Shown here piece after piece: positions 1 through 6,069 of a stretch of 8,809 nucleotides of DNA. The notes below the pieces were generated by a model. The model saw nothing but the letters and a program-made list of their open reading frames with translations. It was not told the origin of the DNA and did not search any database. The translations under genes and the position numbers were made by a program. Each line of letters starts with the position of its first letter. Within the stretch, counting starts at the first letter, position 1. Source of the stretch: 2-02-FULL-38-15 sp964645555. GTDB taxonomy: Bacteria > Patescibacteriota > Microgenomatia > Daviesbacterales > UBA10151. The stretch covers positions 1-8,809 of the forward strand of contig CAZYBP010000039.1 in the NCBI GenBank assembly GCA_964645555.1, read 5' to 3'.

Positions 1-743
1 AAAGTTACATTAATCGGCTGAGGATCAATCCTTTGAATAATCACATCCTGATAAGAAGTATCTGAAGGAATTGCAATATTGGTTAGAATAGAAATTAAAT
101 TATTATTTTGCAGATGATAAGTTAAATCAAAATCAAATAACTGACTTGAGCCGAATATAGCAGATATGCCCGAATCTAAAAGTTGGCTTTTCTCAAAAGT
201 CAGAAAGATCTTATCTGCCGAGGAAGTCTGACTTTTAGGAGTAGGATTTACTAATGTTGGCTCACCAAATTGATTTGGTACAGAAACAGCTAAATTATAG
301 TTTGCCAAATTAGCACTGGAAGAAACCTTTGGGGCTCTTACTTCCCAAATCTTGCCTAAGTTTTGAGCAAAGTCCTTAGTTCTGAACTGTAGAGTCCAAG
401 GTACAGATTTACCAATACCGGCAACTTGTTGGTTAAATCTAACCTTGATAGTAGTAGAATTATCTTTTTGATCCGAATCCACTTTCATGACTCCACCGCT
501 GTCAAAAGCCTTCAGGTCATAAACTTGAGAAGCTCCTAAATTTAATTTAAATTCATTGGCGTAATACTGAGAAGTTAAATTTTTTAAATTAATTTTTTCA
601 GTGACAGTGGTTACACCATCTATACCTACATCAAACACCACATCATATGAGGTAGCAAAGTCGGGTTCCTCAGCAGCGTTAATTTTTGGGACAAGGGTTA
701 AACCCAATAGTAAAAAAAAAGATATAGCTATTCTTTTTAGCAC
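1..743 (-). CDS. Exported protein, N-terminal part (possibly transglutaminase-like surface protein)
   Basis: This is an open reading frame of 247 codons that runs off the left edge, so the C-terminus is missing. It starts at a GTG preceded directly by an in-frame TGA, so no longer start exists. Residues 1-24 look like a signal peptide: Lys and Arg at 3-4, a hydrophobic stretch (IAISFFLLLGLTLV), then KINAAEEP as a likely cleavage region. The rest is polar and beta-rich (for example SYDVVFDVGIDGVTTVTEKI near the mature start, then FDFDLTYHLQNN and IAIPSDTSYQDV near the edge). From memory this resembles the N-terminal region of large exported proteins of Microgenomates-type CPR bacteria that carry a transglutaminase-like domain further on; that domain would lie outside the window, so the functional name is inference. 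The mature part should be outside the membrane. It lies 37 bases after the zinc-finger gene on the same strand. Confidence 0.75.
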   Translation of the reverse strand, partial: MLKRIAISFFLLLGLTLVPKINAAEEPDFATSYDVVFDVGIDGVTTVTEKINLKNLTSQYYANEFKLNLGASQVYDLKAFDSGGVMKVDSDQKDNSTTIKVRFNQQVAGIGKSVPWTLQFRTKDFAQNLGKIWEVRAPKVSSSANLANYNLAVSVPNQFGEPTLVNPTPKSQTSSADKIFLTFEKSQLLDSGISAIFGSSQLFDFDLTYHLQNNNLISILTNIAIPSDTSYQDVIIQRIDPQPINVT

Positions 744-758
744 TCAACTATTGTAACA
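744..758 (-). promoter_or_regulatory. Extended -10 promoter, probably leaderless
   Basis: On the minus strand TGTTACAAT (758-750) is an extended -10 element (TGn plus TACAAT). The expected start of transcription, seven bases after the hexamer, is the G of the GTG start codon at 743. There is no Shine-Dalgarno sequence and no convincing -35 box. The mRNA may therefore begin at the start codon. Read-through from the zinc-finger gene is also possible. Confidence 0.45.
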
Positions 759-780
759 AAACAGTCTGGGTAAAGGAAAG

Positions 781-1131
781 TTAGAAGCAAACAGCACAAG
801 TACTGGCTGTAGGCAGTACAGCCAGCCTTTCTAAACTGATATTTTTGTGGCACTTTTCACAGAGTCCATAGGTACCTTTTTTCAATTTAATAAGACAATC
901 TTTAATTTTTAAATAAATTCTCATTAAATTGGCTTTAACAGCCTGGTTACCTGAGCGGACGTCTGCCTCCCAGGCAAAACTACCAAGTTCTATTACCTCA
1001 GGTAAAGTTTCCTGTTCCAATAAATCATTATGTTCCAGCTTTTCTAACTGCTTTTTAACTTGAGATAATTGTGTTACTAAATTTTTCTCCAGAGTATTTA
1101 AAGGATCTCCTGAAGATGGTTGCTGGTCCAT
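781..1131 (-). CDS. DksA/TraR-family C4 zinc-finger protein
   Basis: This 116-residue protein ends in a C4 zinc finger of the DksA/TraR type: C91-x2-C94, then C112-x2-C115, with the family signature GTYGLCEKC and ERLAVLPTASTC. Residues 11-85 are mostly helical and include a coiled-coil-like N-terminal part (about 14-42), as in this family. The chain stops one residue after the last Cys, so the C-terminal helix of full-length DksA is absent. The acidic DxxDxA tip of E. coli DksA is not evident; the matching stretch reads SFAWEADVRSG. His95 stands where most family members have Gly. Family members bind RNA polymerase through the secondary channel and modulate initiation; whether this one does so is inferred. 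The start ATG has no Shine-Dalgarno sequence. The gene lies between the 294-residue gene (79-base gap) and the exported-protein gene (37-base gap) on the same strand. Confidence 0.9.
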   Translation of the reverse strand: MDQQPSSGDPLNTLEKNLVTQLSQVKKQLEKLEHNDLLEQETLPEVIELGSFAWEADVRSGNQAVKANLMRIYLKIKDCLIKLKKGTYGLCEKCHKNISLERLAVLPTASTCAVCF

Positions 1132-1210
1132 AATTTAACATTAAAGTATGACTGTAATAAGCAAATAAAAGAAATGTAAGGATTTGGTAAGTATGAACAA
1201 TAAAAAGAGG

Positions 1211-2095
1211 TTAACTTTGCTCGGTATATTCAAATCTGGTGGGGTGGGTTTTCACTAATTCTACATAACTCCTCCAGTCACCTCTAATTCCTCTATCCCA
1301 AACCCCAGGAGTAAACTTAGGAATTACCAAATGTACTTGGCTATTTTTTCCCACCTTTGATATTTCTAGAACCTCTGATTGCCCAACACCTGAAATATTT
1401 ACACCCAGCTCACCAAACCCCTTTCTACAGGAAAGTTTTTCTCCTAAGTTTGCACTTCCAAGGTTAGGTATCCGGGCGGGTCTGCCTTCTTCAGGACCAA
1501 ATACTTTGTATTTATCCGGCGCTATTATTCGTATATCCATCGCATCAGCTACTTTGGATCTGTCGTTGCCAACTTGAGTCTTTTGTCTTTCTTCTGCTTC
1601 CTCTATGGTACCAGTTATAACGCTTACCATGGTAGGCCACTCTCCTAATTGAGTTAGATACCGGCATTCTGCTAACCTTACTTCTCCTTCATTTTGTGCA
1701 ACGACTACTAAAGAGAGAAAATCAGGTAAATCTTGCGTCCCTCCAAATTGACCCTCATAATTACACTTCAAACGCACAGTAAATCTTCCTAAAGGGTAAT
1801 TTAATTTTGCCCATTGCAGTTTAGGTGTTTGCTCTTCTGTTTCTTGTAAATAGAATCTTCCTCTTCTAATCGGGATGTTAGTATTCGGATCAACAGCAAA
1901 TTCTACACGCTCCCTAGACGCACCAAGCCAAGGTTTAGAATTAGAACAGAATTGCGCATAGCCAGTTTCTGGATCAAAAGTTGAAAGTGTAAAACCTGTT
2001 TTGGAAATTCCGGCACTAGGATCATCAACCTCTTCCGTATTTCCATAGACTTTAACAAAGGCCTGTCTTCTTTCTGCCTCAGTAGGTAAATTCAT
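1211..2095 (-). CDS. Unrecognised 294-residue protein
   Basis: I do not recognise this protein. It has no signal peptide and no membrane segment, so it should be cytoplasmic. After a short polar N-terminus it looks beta-rich and globular, with many Gly, Pro and charged residues and aromatic-rich segments such as RRGRFYLQE (78-86) and TPGVWDRGIRGDWRSYVEL (262-280). There is one helical acidic stretch near 163-185. Four Cys (50, 111, 144, 223) are widely spaced and form no zinc motif. No catalytic signature stands out. It starts at ATG 2095, which has no Shine-Dalgarno sequence but lies about 13 bases after the predicted transcription start of a strong promoter. It follows uvrA by 45 bases on the same strand but seems to have its own promoter, so a role in repair should not be assumed. 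That it is a real gene is supported by its length, promoter and position. Confidence 0.8.
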   Translation of the reverse strand: MNLPTEAERRQAFVKVYGNTEEVDDPSAGISKTGFTLSTFDPETGYAQFCSNSKPWLGASRERVEFAVDPNTNIPIRRGRFYLQETEEQTPKLQWAKLNYPLGRFTVRLKCNYEGQFGGTQDLPDFLSLVVVAQNEGEVRLAECRYLTQLGEWPTMVSVITGTIEEAEERQKTQVGNDRSKVADAMDIRIIAPDKYKVFGPEEGRPARIPNLGSANLGEKLSCRKGFGELGVNISGVGQSEVLEISKVGKNSQVHLVIPKFTPGVWDRGIRGDWRSYVELVKTHPTRFEYTEQS

Positions 2096-2115
2096 AAATT
2101 TGGCAGTTGGGAAGG

Positions 2116-2144
2116 ATTTTATATGCTATAGGGTCAAATGTCAA
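2116..2144 (-). promoter_or_regulatory. Sigma-70 promoter for the 294-residue gene
   Basis: On the minus strand there is a consensus -35 TTGACA (2144-2139), a 17-base spacer and a -10 TAAAAT (2121-2116). Predicted transcription starts near 2109, giving a leader of about 14 bases with no Shine-Dalgarno sequence. The -35 box contains the TGA stop codon of uvrA, so the promoter starts inside the upstream gene. Confidence 0.75.
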
Positions 2145-5050
2145 ATAATTTTAGCTAAATATTGGCCGGTGTAAGAGGACTTTATTTTTGCAATATCTTT
2201 GGGGGTACCCTCAGCTACAATTTTTCCACCTTCATTACCACCTTCAGGACCTAAATCGATTACCCAGTCAGTGTTCTTTATAACATCAAGGTTGTGCCCT
2301 ATTATGACACCTGTATTCCCAAAATTAACAAGCCTCCTTAAGATAGTCAAAAGTCTTTCTATATCTGCAAAGTGTAAACCAGTAGTTGGCTCATCTAAAA
2401 TATAGATAGTTCTGCCTGTTTGGCGTTTAGATAACTCTGCAGACAATTTTATTCTTTGAGCTTCTCCTCCGGATAAAGTTGGAGCTGGTTGGCCTAATCT
2501 TATATAACCTAATCCAACATCATTTAAAACTTCAATTTTATTTTTAATTTGTGGAATATTTTCAAAAAACTTTAGAGCCTCCTCAACGCTCATTCTCAAA
2601 ACATCAGCAATACTTTTGTCTTTAAAATGGATTTCCAAAGCTTCCCTGTTATATCTTTTTCCATTACATGATTCACAAGTTACATAAACATCAGGCAAAA
2701 ACTGCATTTCAATCTTAAGTTGCCCTTCACCTTCACAAACTTCACACCGCCCCCCTTTAACATTAAAAGAAAACCTACCCGGGCCATAACCGCGGATTTT
2801 AGCCTCAGGGGACGAGGCAAATAAATCCCTGATAAAAGTAAATGCCCCGGTATAGGTAGCAGGGTTAGATCGAGGGGTGCGGCCAATTGGGGATTGATCA
2901 ACCAATACCACTTTATCCAAATACTCTGTTCCTTCCAAACCTTTATGCATCCCTGGTTTTTCCCTAGAACGGTATATCTTTTGGGCTAAGGCTTTGTATA
3001 AAATATCGTTGATTAAAGTGGACTTACCAGAACCTGACACTCCTGTGATAGCTACAAATTGACCTAAAGGAATACTTACATTAATTCCTTTTAGATTATG
3101 TTCTGAGGCGCCTAAAACTTTTAATTTACCTACATTAACAGTATCTCTTTTTAACTTATCATCAACTTCTACCCGTCTTTTACCTGAAAGATATTGACCA
3201 GTCAGCGAGTCAGAGTTTTTCATAATGTCTACCGGTGCACCTTGAGCAACAATTTTTCCACCATGCTCCCCTGCTCCTGGACCAATTTCTATGAGTAAAT
3301 CTGCATTTTCCATAGTTTCCCCGTCATGTTCATTAACAATTACAGTATTTCCTAAATCTCTTAACTTTTTTAATGTTTCTATAAGCCTTGTATTATCTCT
3401 TTGATGCAAACCAATAGATGGCTCATCTAGAACATATAAAACTCCGGATAATCCTGAACCAATTTGAGAGGCCAATCTAATTCTTTGTGACTCCCCTCCT
3501 GCCAAGGTCATAGCTGCCCTATCCAAAGTTAGATAGTCAAGCCCCACATCAATTAAAAACTGTAGTCTGGATCTAATTTCTTTTGAAATAGGGGTAGCAA
3601 TAGTAGTTTCTCGATCACTAAGCTTAGAACCAACAGATAAATTCTTTATCCATTCCAATCCTTCCTTAATAGACATGGTAGTAACTTCTGCAATATTTAA
3701 TCCGTCTATAGTGACTGACAAAGCCTCGTCTTTAAGCCTTTGGCCTTTACACTTGGGGCAGGTTTCTTTATACATGTATTTTTCTATTTCTGCCTTGACC
3801 CAGTCTGACTCAGTTTCTTTATATCTTTCCATTAAATAAGCAACTAAACCATCAAATCCTGCATAAAAATGAGTCCATCTGCCTTGGCGGTTTTTACCCT
3901 CTACTTTAAATTGCTCATCTTTTGAGCCATGTAATAAAACCTCCCTTGCTTTTTCAGTCAGTTGTCCCAACCTAGTACCTAAATCAAACCCATATTCTCT
4001 TCCAACAGCCTCAATAAGACGGGTAAACCAGGTGTCTGCTCCTGCTAACTTTTGCATTGGTAAAATACCACCTTCATCTATTGAAAGTATGGGGTTTAAA
4101 ATACCCTCAGGGTCAATTTCCAAAAGGGCACCTAAACCATTACAGGTCAAACAAGCCCCGTGGGGAGAATTAAAAGAAAAAAGTCTGGGTTCTACCTCGG
4201 ACAAAGCAATGTTATCCACAGGACAGGCAAATCTTTCTGAGTATAAATGATCTTCCATCTTTTTAGGATTTTGAGGAAATTCTAAAGATGCATCCAACAC
4301 TTCAGATACCAAAACTGAACCTTCTCCTAGTTTAAGAGCTGTTTCAATACTTTGTGACAATCTTGAGTAAATATTTTGATCATGAGTACTTTTGCTATCC
4401 AAAACTAACCGATCAACTAATGCATCAATTGTATGTTTGTTAGTTTTAATTAAAACCAAATCCTCTGATAAATCTCTTACTTGTCCATCTATTCTGACTT
4501 TGGAAAAACCCTTTTTTCGCAAATCCTCAAAAAGAGATGAATACTCCCCTTTTCTGTCTTTGACAATAGGTGCCAAAATCATTATCCTTCTGCCTTTTTT
4601 ATTTGAAATTTGAAATTTGAAATTTGAAATTGAATCTACTATCTGCTCTACACTCATTCTGGAAATTTCCCTGCCACAAATAGGACAGTGGGGATGACCA
4701 ATTCTGGCAAAAAGCAGCCTTAAATAATCATAAATTTCAGTTGTAGTACCAACTGTTGAACGGGGATTATGGGAGACTCCTTTTTGGTCAATGGAGATGG
4801 CCGGAGAAAGTCCTTCAATTAAATCTACATCAGGCTTATCCATTACCCCCAGAAATTGTCTGGCATAAGCAGATAGAGACTCTACATATCTTCTTTGACC
4901 CTCAGCGTATAAGGTATCAAAAGCCAAAGAAGATTTACCTGAACCGGAAATTCCAGTAAAAACTATTAATTTGTTTTTAGGCAACTCCAGATCAATGTTT
5001 TTAAGATTATGTTCCCGAGCACCCTTAATTGTAATCTTATCTATTGCCAT
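2141..5050 (-). CDS. uvrA: UvrA, excinuclease ABC subunit A
   Basis: UvrA is the ATPase that scans DNA for bulky lesions and loads UvrB in nucleotide excision repair, as a UvrA2-UvrB complex on DNA. At 969 residues it is slightly longer than E. coli UvrA (940). Visible parts: Walker A GISGSGKSS (33-41); the UvrB-binding and insertion region with CPICG; first ABC signature LAGGESQ (516-522) followed by LYVLDEPSIGLH; second Walker A GVSGSGKST (670-678); C-terminal zinc finger C769, C772, C792, C795; second signature LSGGEAQ (859-865) followed by IYILDEPTTGLH. Two oddities: the first zinc site reads C276-P-V-D279 then C300 and C303, so its second Cys is replaced by Asp; and residues about 140-151 (NFKFQISN region) are encoded by a tandem heptamer repeat, giving about six more residues than E. 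coli has there. ATG 5050 fits the family N-terminus (MAIDKITIKGAREHNL); no Shine-Dalgarno sequence precedes it. Confidence 0.98.
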   Translation of the reverse strand: MAIDKITIKGAREHNLKNIDLELPKNKLIVFTGISGSGKSSLAFDTLYAEGQRRYVESLSAYARQFLGVMDKPDVDLIEGLSPAISIDQKGVSHNPRSTVGTTTEIYDYLRLLFARIGHPHCPICGREISRMSVEQIVDSISNFKFQISNKKGRRIMILAPIVKDRKGEYSSLFEDLRKKGFSKVRIDGQVRDLSEDLVLIKTNKHTIDALVDRLVLDSKSTHDQNIYSRLSQSIETALKLGEGSVLVSEVLDASLEFPQNPKKMEDHLYSERFACPVDNIALSEVEPRLFSFNSPHGACLTCNGLGALLEIDPEGILNPILSIDEGGILPMQKLAGADTWFTRLIEAVGREYGFDLGTRLGQLTEKAREVLLHGSKDEQFKVEGKNRQGRWTHFYAGFDGLVAYLMERYKETESDWVKAEIEKYMYKETCPKCKGQRLKDEALSVTIDGLNIAEVTTMSIKEGLEWIKNLSVGSKLSDRETTIATPISKEIRSRLQFLIDVGLDYLTLDRAAMTLAGGESQRIRLASQIGSGLSGVLYVLDEPSIGLHQRDNTRLIETLKKLRDLGNTVIVNEHDGETMENADLLIEIGPGAGEHGGKIVAQGAPVDIMKNSDSLTGQYLSGKRRVEVDDKLKRDTVNVGKLKVLGASEHNLKGINVSIPLGQFVAITGVSGSGKSTLINDILYKALAQKIYRSREKPGMHKGLEGTEYLDKVVLVDQSPIGRTPRSNPATYTGAFTFIRDLFASSPEAKIRGYGPGRFSFNVKGGRCEVCEGEGQLKIEMQFLPDVYVTCESCNGKRYNREALEIHFKDKSIADVLRMSVEEALKFFENIPQIKNKIEVLNDVGLGYIRLGQPAPTLSGGEAQRIKLSAELSKRQTGRTIYILDEPTTGLHFADIERLLTILRRLVNFGNTGVIIGHNLDVIKNTDWVIDLGPEGGNEGGKIVAEGTPKDIAKIKSSYTGQYLAKII
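4601..4631 (-). repeat. AAATTTC heptamer tandem repeat inside uvrA
   Basis: On the plus strand four consecutive GAAATTT units (the last lacking its final T) occur from 4605, preceded by ATTT. On the coding strand the unit is AAATTTC. Three units (21 bases) encode one seven-residue cycle, N-F-K-F-Q-I-S, and because 7 is not a multiple of 3, every frame of this strand gives the same cyclic peptide with no stop. The other strand contains TGA. It lies between the conserved VEQIVDSI and RRIMILAPIVKDRKGEY segments of UvrA, a place that tolerates length change. Confidence 0.9.
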
Positions 5051-5063
5051 AATTTAGGAGAAC

Positions 5064-5083
5064 GAACTTTTCCCGAAAAGTTC
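5064..5083. promoter_or_regulatory. Perfect 9-bp inverted repeat at the start of the uvrA transcript
   Basis: GAACTTTTC, two bases, GAAAAGTTC is a perfect palindrome. It lies 8 bases after the proposed -10 box and 13 bases before the uvrA start codon, so it covers about +2 to +21 of the transcript. That position suits an operator or an RNA hairpin. It is not a usual terminator, since no T-run follows a GC-rich stem in either direction. The outer GAAC and GTTC match the half-sites of Gram-positive LexA boxes, but they are 12 bases apart, not four, so I do not call it a LexA site. Confidence 0.55.
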
Positions 5084-5091
5084 AAGTGGAT

Positions 5092-5120
5092 ATTTTAACA
5101 AATTATGCAATATATTTAAA
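5092..5120 (-). promoter_or_regulatory. Probable uvrA promoter
   Basis: On the minus strand TTTAAA (5120-5115), 17 bases, TAAAAT (5097-5092) gives a moderate sigma-70 match, with transcription starting near 5085, just before the inverted repeat. A second possibility slightly upstream is TTGTTA, 16 bases, TATATT. The sequence is very AT-rich, so chance matches are easy. Confidence 0.4.
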
Positions 5121-5164
5121 GCCTTAAGTTTAACAAAATTAAAGTACAAAGAATTTGATCAAGT

Positions 5165-5467
5165 TCACTTAACTACCTTTTTTACTATCCTGTCTCTTCT
5201 GTTTTTCACAGGCGATAAAACAGGCTCCATATCAATTACTTTTGTTAAGATAGCTCCTGTCCCAATTAATACTGCTGCCGCAACTTTCTCCAAGACACCT
5301 ATCTCGTTAAACTTAAACAGAAGAGAAACAGTATCTGCTGTTACACCTACTATTCCTACCGTCACAAAATTACGATAGTTTATAAATCTACTAATATCTA
5401 TTTTGGGAATTTTACCAACATGTACAGATCGTTCTGCCGCTGGAACTGGCACCTCTGGCATATGCAT
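5165..5467 (-). CDS. Small hydrophobic protein with basic tail, unrecognised
   Basis: This is a 100-residue protein I do not recognise. Residues 1-32 are polar. Residues 33-51 (from NFVTVGIVGV to SLL) and 57-78 (GVLEKVAAAVLIGTGAILTKVI) are two hydrophobic stretches, the second with one Glu and Lys at its start, which could be membrane helices joined by a short loop. The end (89-100) is strongly basic (NRRDRIVKKVVK), which would be cytoplasmic by the positive-inside rule, putting both ends inside. ATG 5467 is chosen over the ATG two codons later because AAGGGG, a plausible Shine-Dalgarno sequence, lies 6 bases upstream of it. The gene precedes uvrA on the same strand by 114 bases; uvrA seems to have its own promoter. 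Two 11-base direct repeats lie just upstream. Confidence 0.7.
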   Translation of the reverse strand: MHMPEVPVPAAERSVHVGKIPKIDISRFINYRNFVTVGIVGVTADTVSLLFKFNEIGVLEKVAAAVLIGTGAILTKVIDMEPVLSPVKNRRDRIVKKVVK

Positions 5468-5478
5468 ATTTTACCCCT

Positions 5479-5510
5479 TTTTAGCCTCAAAAGAAATAAT
5501 TTTAGCCTCA
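5479..5510. repeat. Two 11-base direct repeats, 21-base period
   Basis: TTTTAGCCTCA occurs at 5479-5489 and again at 5500-5510. The 21-base period is two turns of DNA, so both copies face the same side of the helix, as expected for a pair of protein-binding sites. They lie 12 to 43 bases upstream of the start codon of the 100-residue gene. This could be an operator for that gene. Confidence 0.45.
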
Positions 5511-5672
5511 TTACTACACTTTTCTTACCCCTAGCTTACCTATCTTCTTTCTTTCTCTTTTTTTACATTCTCTGTACTATATTCTTAGTTTAAACAATTA
5601 GTATTTATAGATGTATCGCACTAAAACCACTGGTTTTGTGGGTGTAGCTTTAATTCACTTTGTAGATATACT
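5511..5672. other. Intergenic region between oppositely directed small genes
   Basis: The gap between the 100-residue gene (minus) and the 110-residue gene (plus) should hold promoters for both. It contains a pyrimidine-rich tract on the plus strand (about 5531-5564) and one inverted repeat near its right end, listed separately. I see no RNA gene and no credible coding region here. Confidence 0.5.
5619..5640. repeat. Inverted repeat upstream of the 110-residue gene
   Basis: AAAACC, ACT, GGTTTT is a perfect 6-bp inverted repeat. It extends to CAC and GTG on the outside if one T is bulged. No T-run follows, so it is not a clear terminator. It lies about 33 bases upstream of the proposed -10 box of the plus-strand gene and may be a regulatory site. 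Confidence 0.4.
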
Positions 5673-5678
5673 TACAAT
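5673..5678 (+). promoter_or_regulatory. -10 box close to the start of the 110-residue gene
   Basis: TACAAT ends only 8 bases before the ATG at 5687, so the transcript would have almost no leader. The -35 region is weak (TTAATT at 17 bases). The same TACAAT box is placed in the same way before the exported-protein gene. There is no Shine-Dalgarno sequence. Confidence 0.4.
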
Positions 5679-5686
5679 GGTAGCTT

Positions 5687-6019
5687 ATGAATATGGAAAT
5701 TGCTAAACCTTTCCGCCATATTATTTCCCGTACCAGGCAAATTATTAAAAAAAGCCAAGATTTAAAAGAGAAATTTCAGGTTATGGAAGAACTGGAAAGG
5801 TATAGGCGCTTAAAATACCCTTTTGAGATGCTTTATCCCAGACCCATTCCTCTTATTAAACTCTACCGGGAAGCACTAGAAGATTGCTATTTATTCAGAC
5901 AGGCACAAAGATATAATTATTTTCCCAGAGGAAAAACAGAAGAACTTCCAATGACTACCATGGAGCTAAGAAACCAAAAAAGAAGAGAAGCCCTCAAACA
6001 GCTGCATTCCATTCCATAG
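5687..6019 (+). CDS. Unrecognised basic 110-residue protein
   Basis: This is the only plus-strand gene I support, and I do not recognise it. It is rich in Arg, Lys, Tyr and Phe, has a net positive charge, no signal peptide and no membrane segment. The N-terminal half looks helical (residues about 8-42, from FRHIISRTRQIIKK to ERYRRLK); a Pro-rich aromatic segment follows (YPFEMLYPRPIPLIKLYREAL, about 44-64), then another helix-like basic region. Such make-up fits a nucleic-acid-binding or ribosome-associated protein, but that is a guess. ATG 5687 is used; the ATG two codons on is also possible. The gene reads away from the 100-residue gene and towards uvrB, with only 50 bases between the two stop codons and no convincing terminator there. 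Confidence 0.6.
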   Translation: MNMEIAKPFRHIISRTRQIIKKSQDLKEKFQVMEELERYRRLKYPFEMLYPRPIPLIKLYREALEDCYLFRQAQRYNYFPRGKTEELPMTTMELRNQKRREALKQLHSIP

Positions 6020-6069
6020 TTGAGAACTATATCCTAAAAAGATATTCAGGCTACAATAACTGATTAAAA

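Noticed and set aside
2199..4959. Plus-strand open frames opposite uvrA
   Set aside because: They lie wholly within the strongly conserved uvrA coding sequence, on the opposite strand, and have no family-like features.
5064..5083. LexA (SOS) box before uvrA
   Set aside because: The half-sites GAAC and GTTC are present but 12 bases apart, not four, and the E. coli type CTGT-N8-ACAG is also absent.
5611..5706. Plus-strand 31-codon frame overlapping the start of the 110-residue gene
   Set aside because: Very short, contains the inverted repeat and the proposed -10 box, overlaps the next gene by 20 bases and has no ribosome binding site.
6020..6069. Terminator between the 110-residue gene and uvrB
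   Set aside because: Only a weak ATATC-7-GATAT stem is present with no GC-rich arm and no proper T-run after it.
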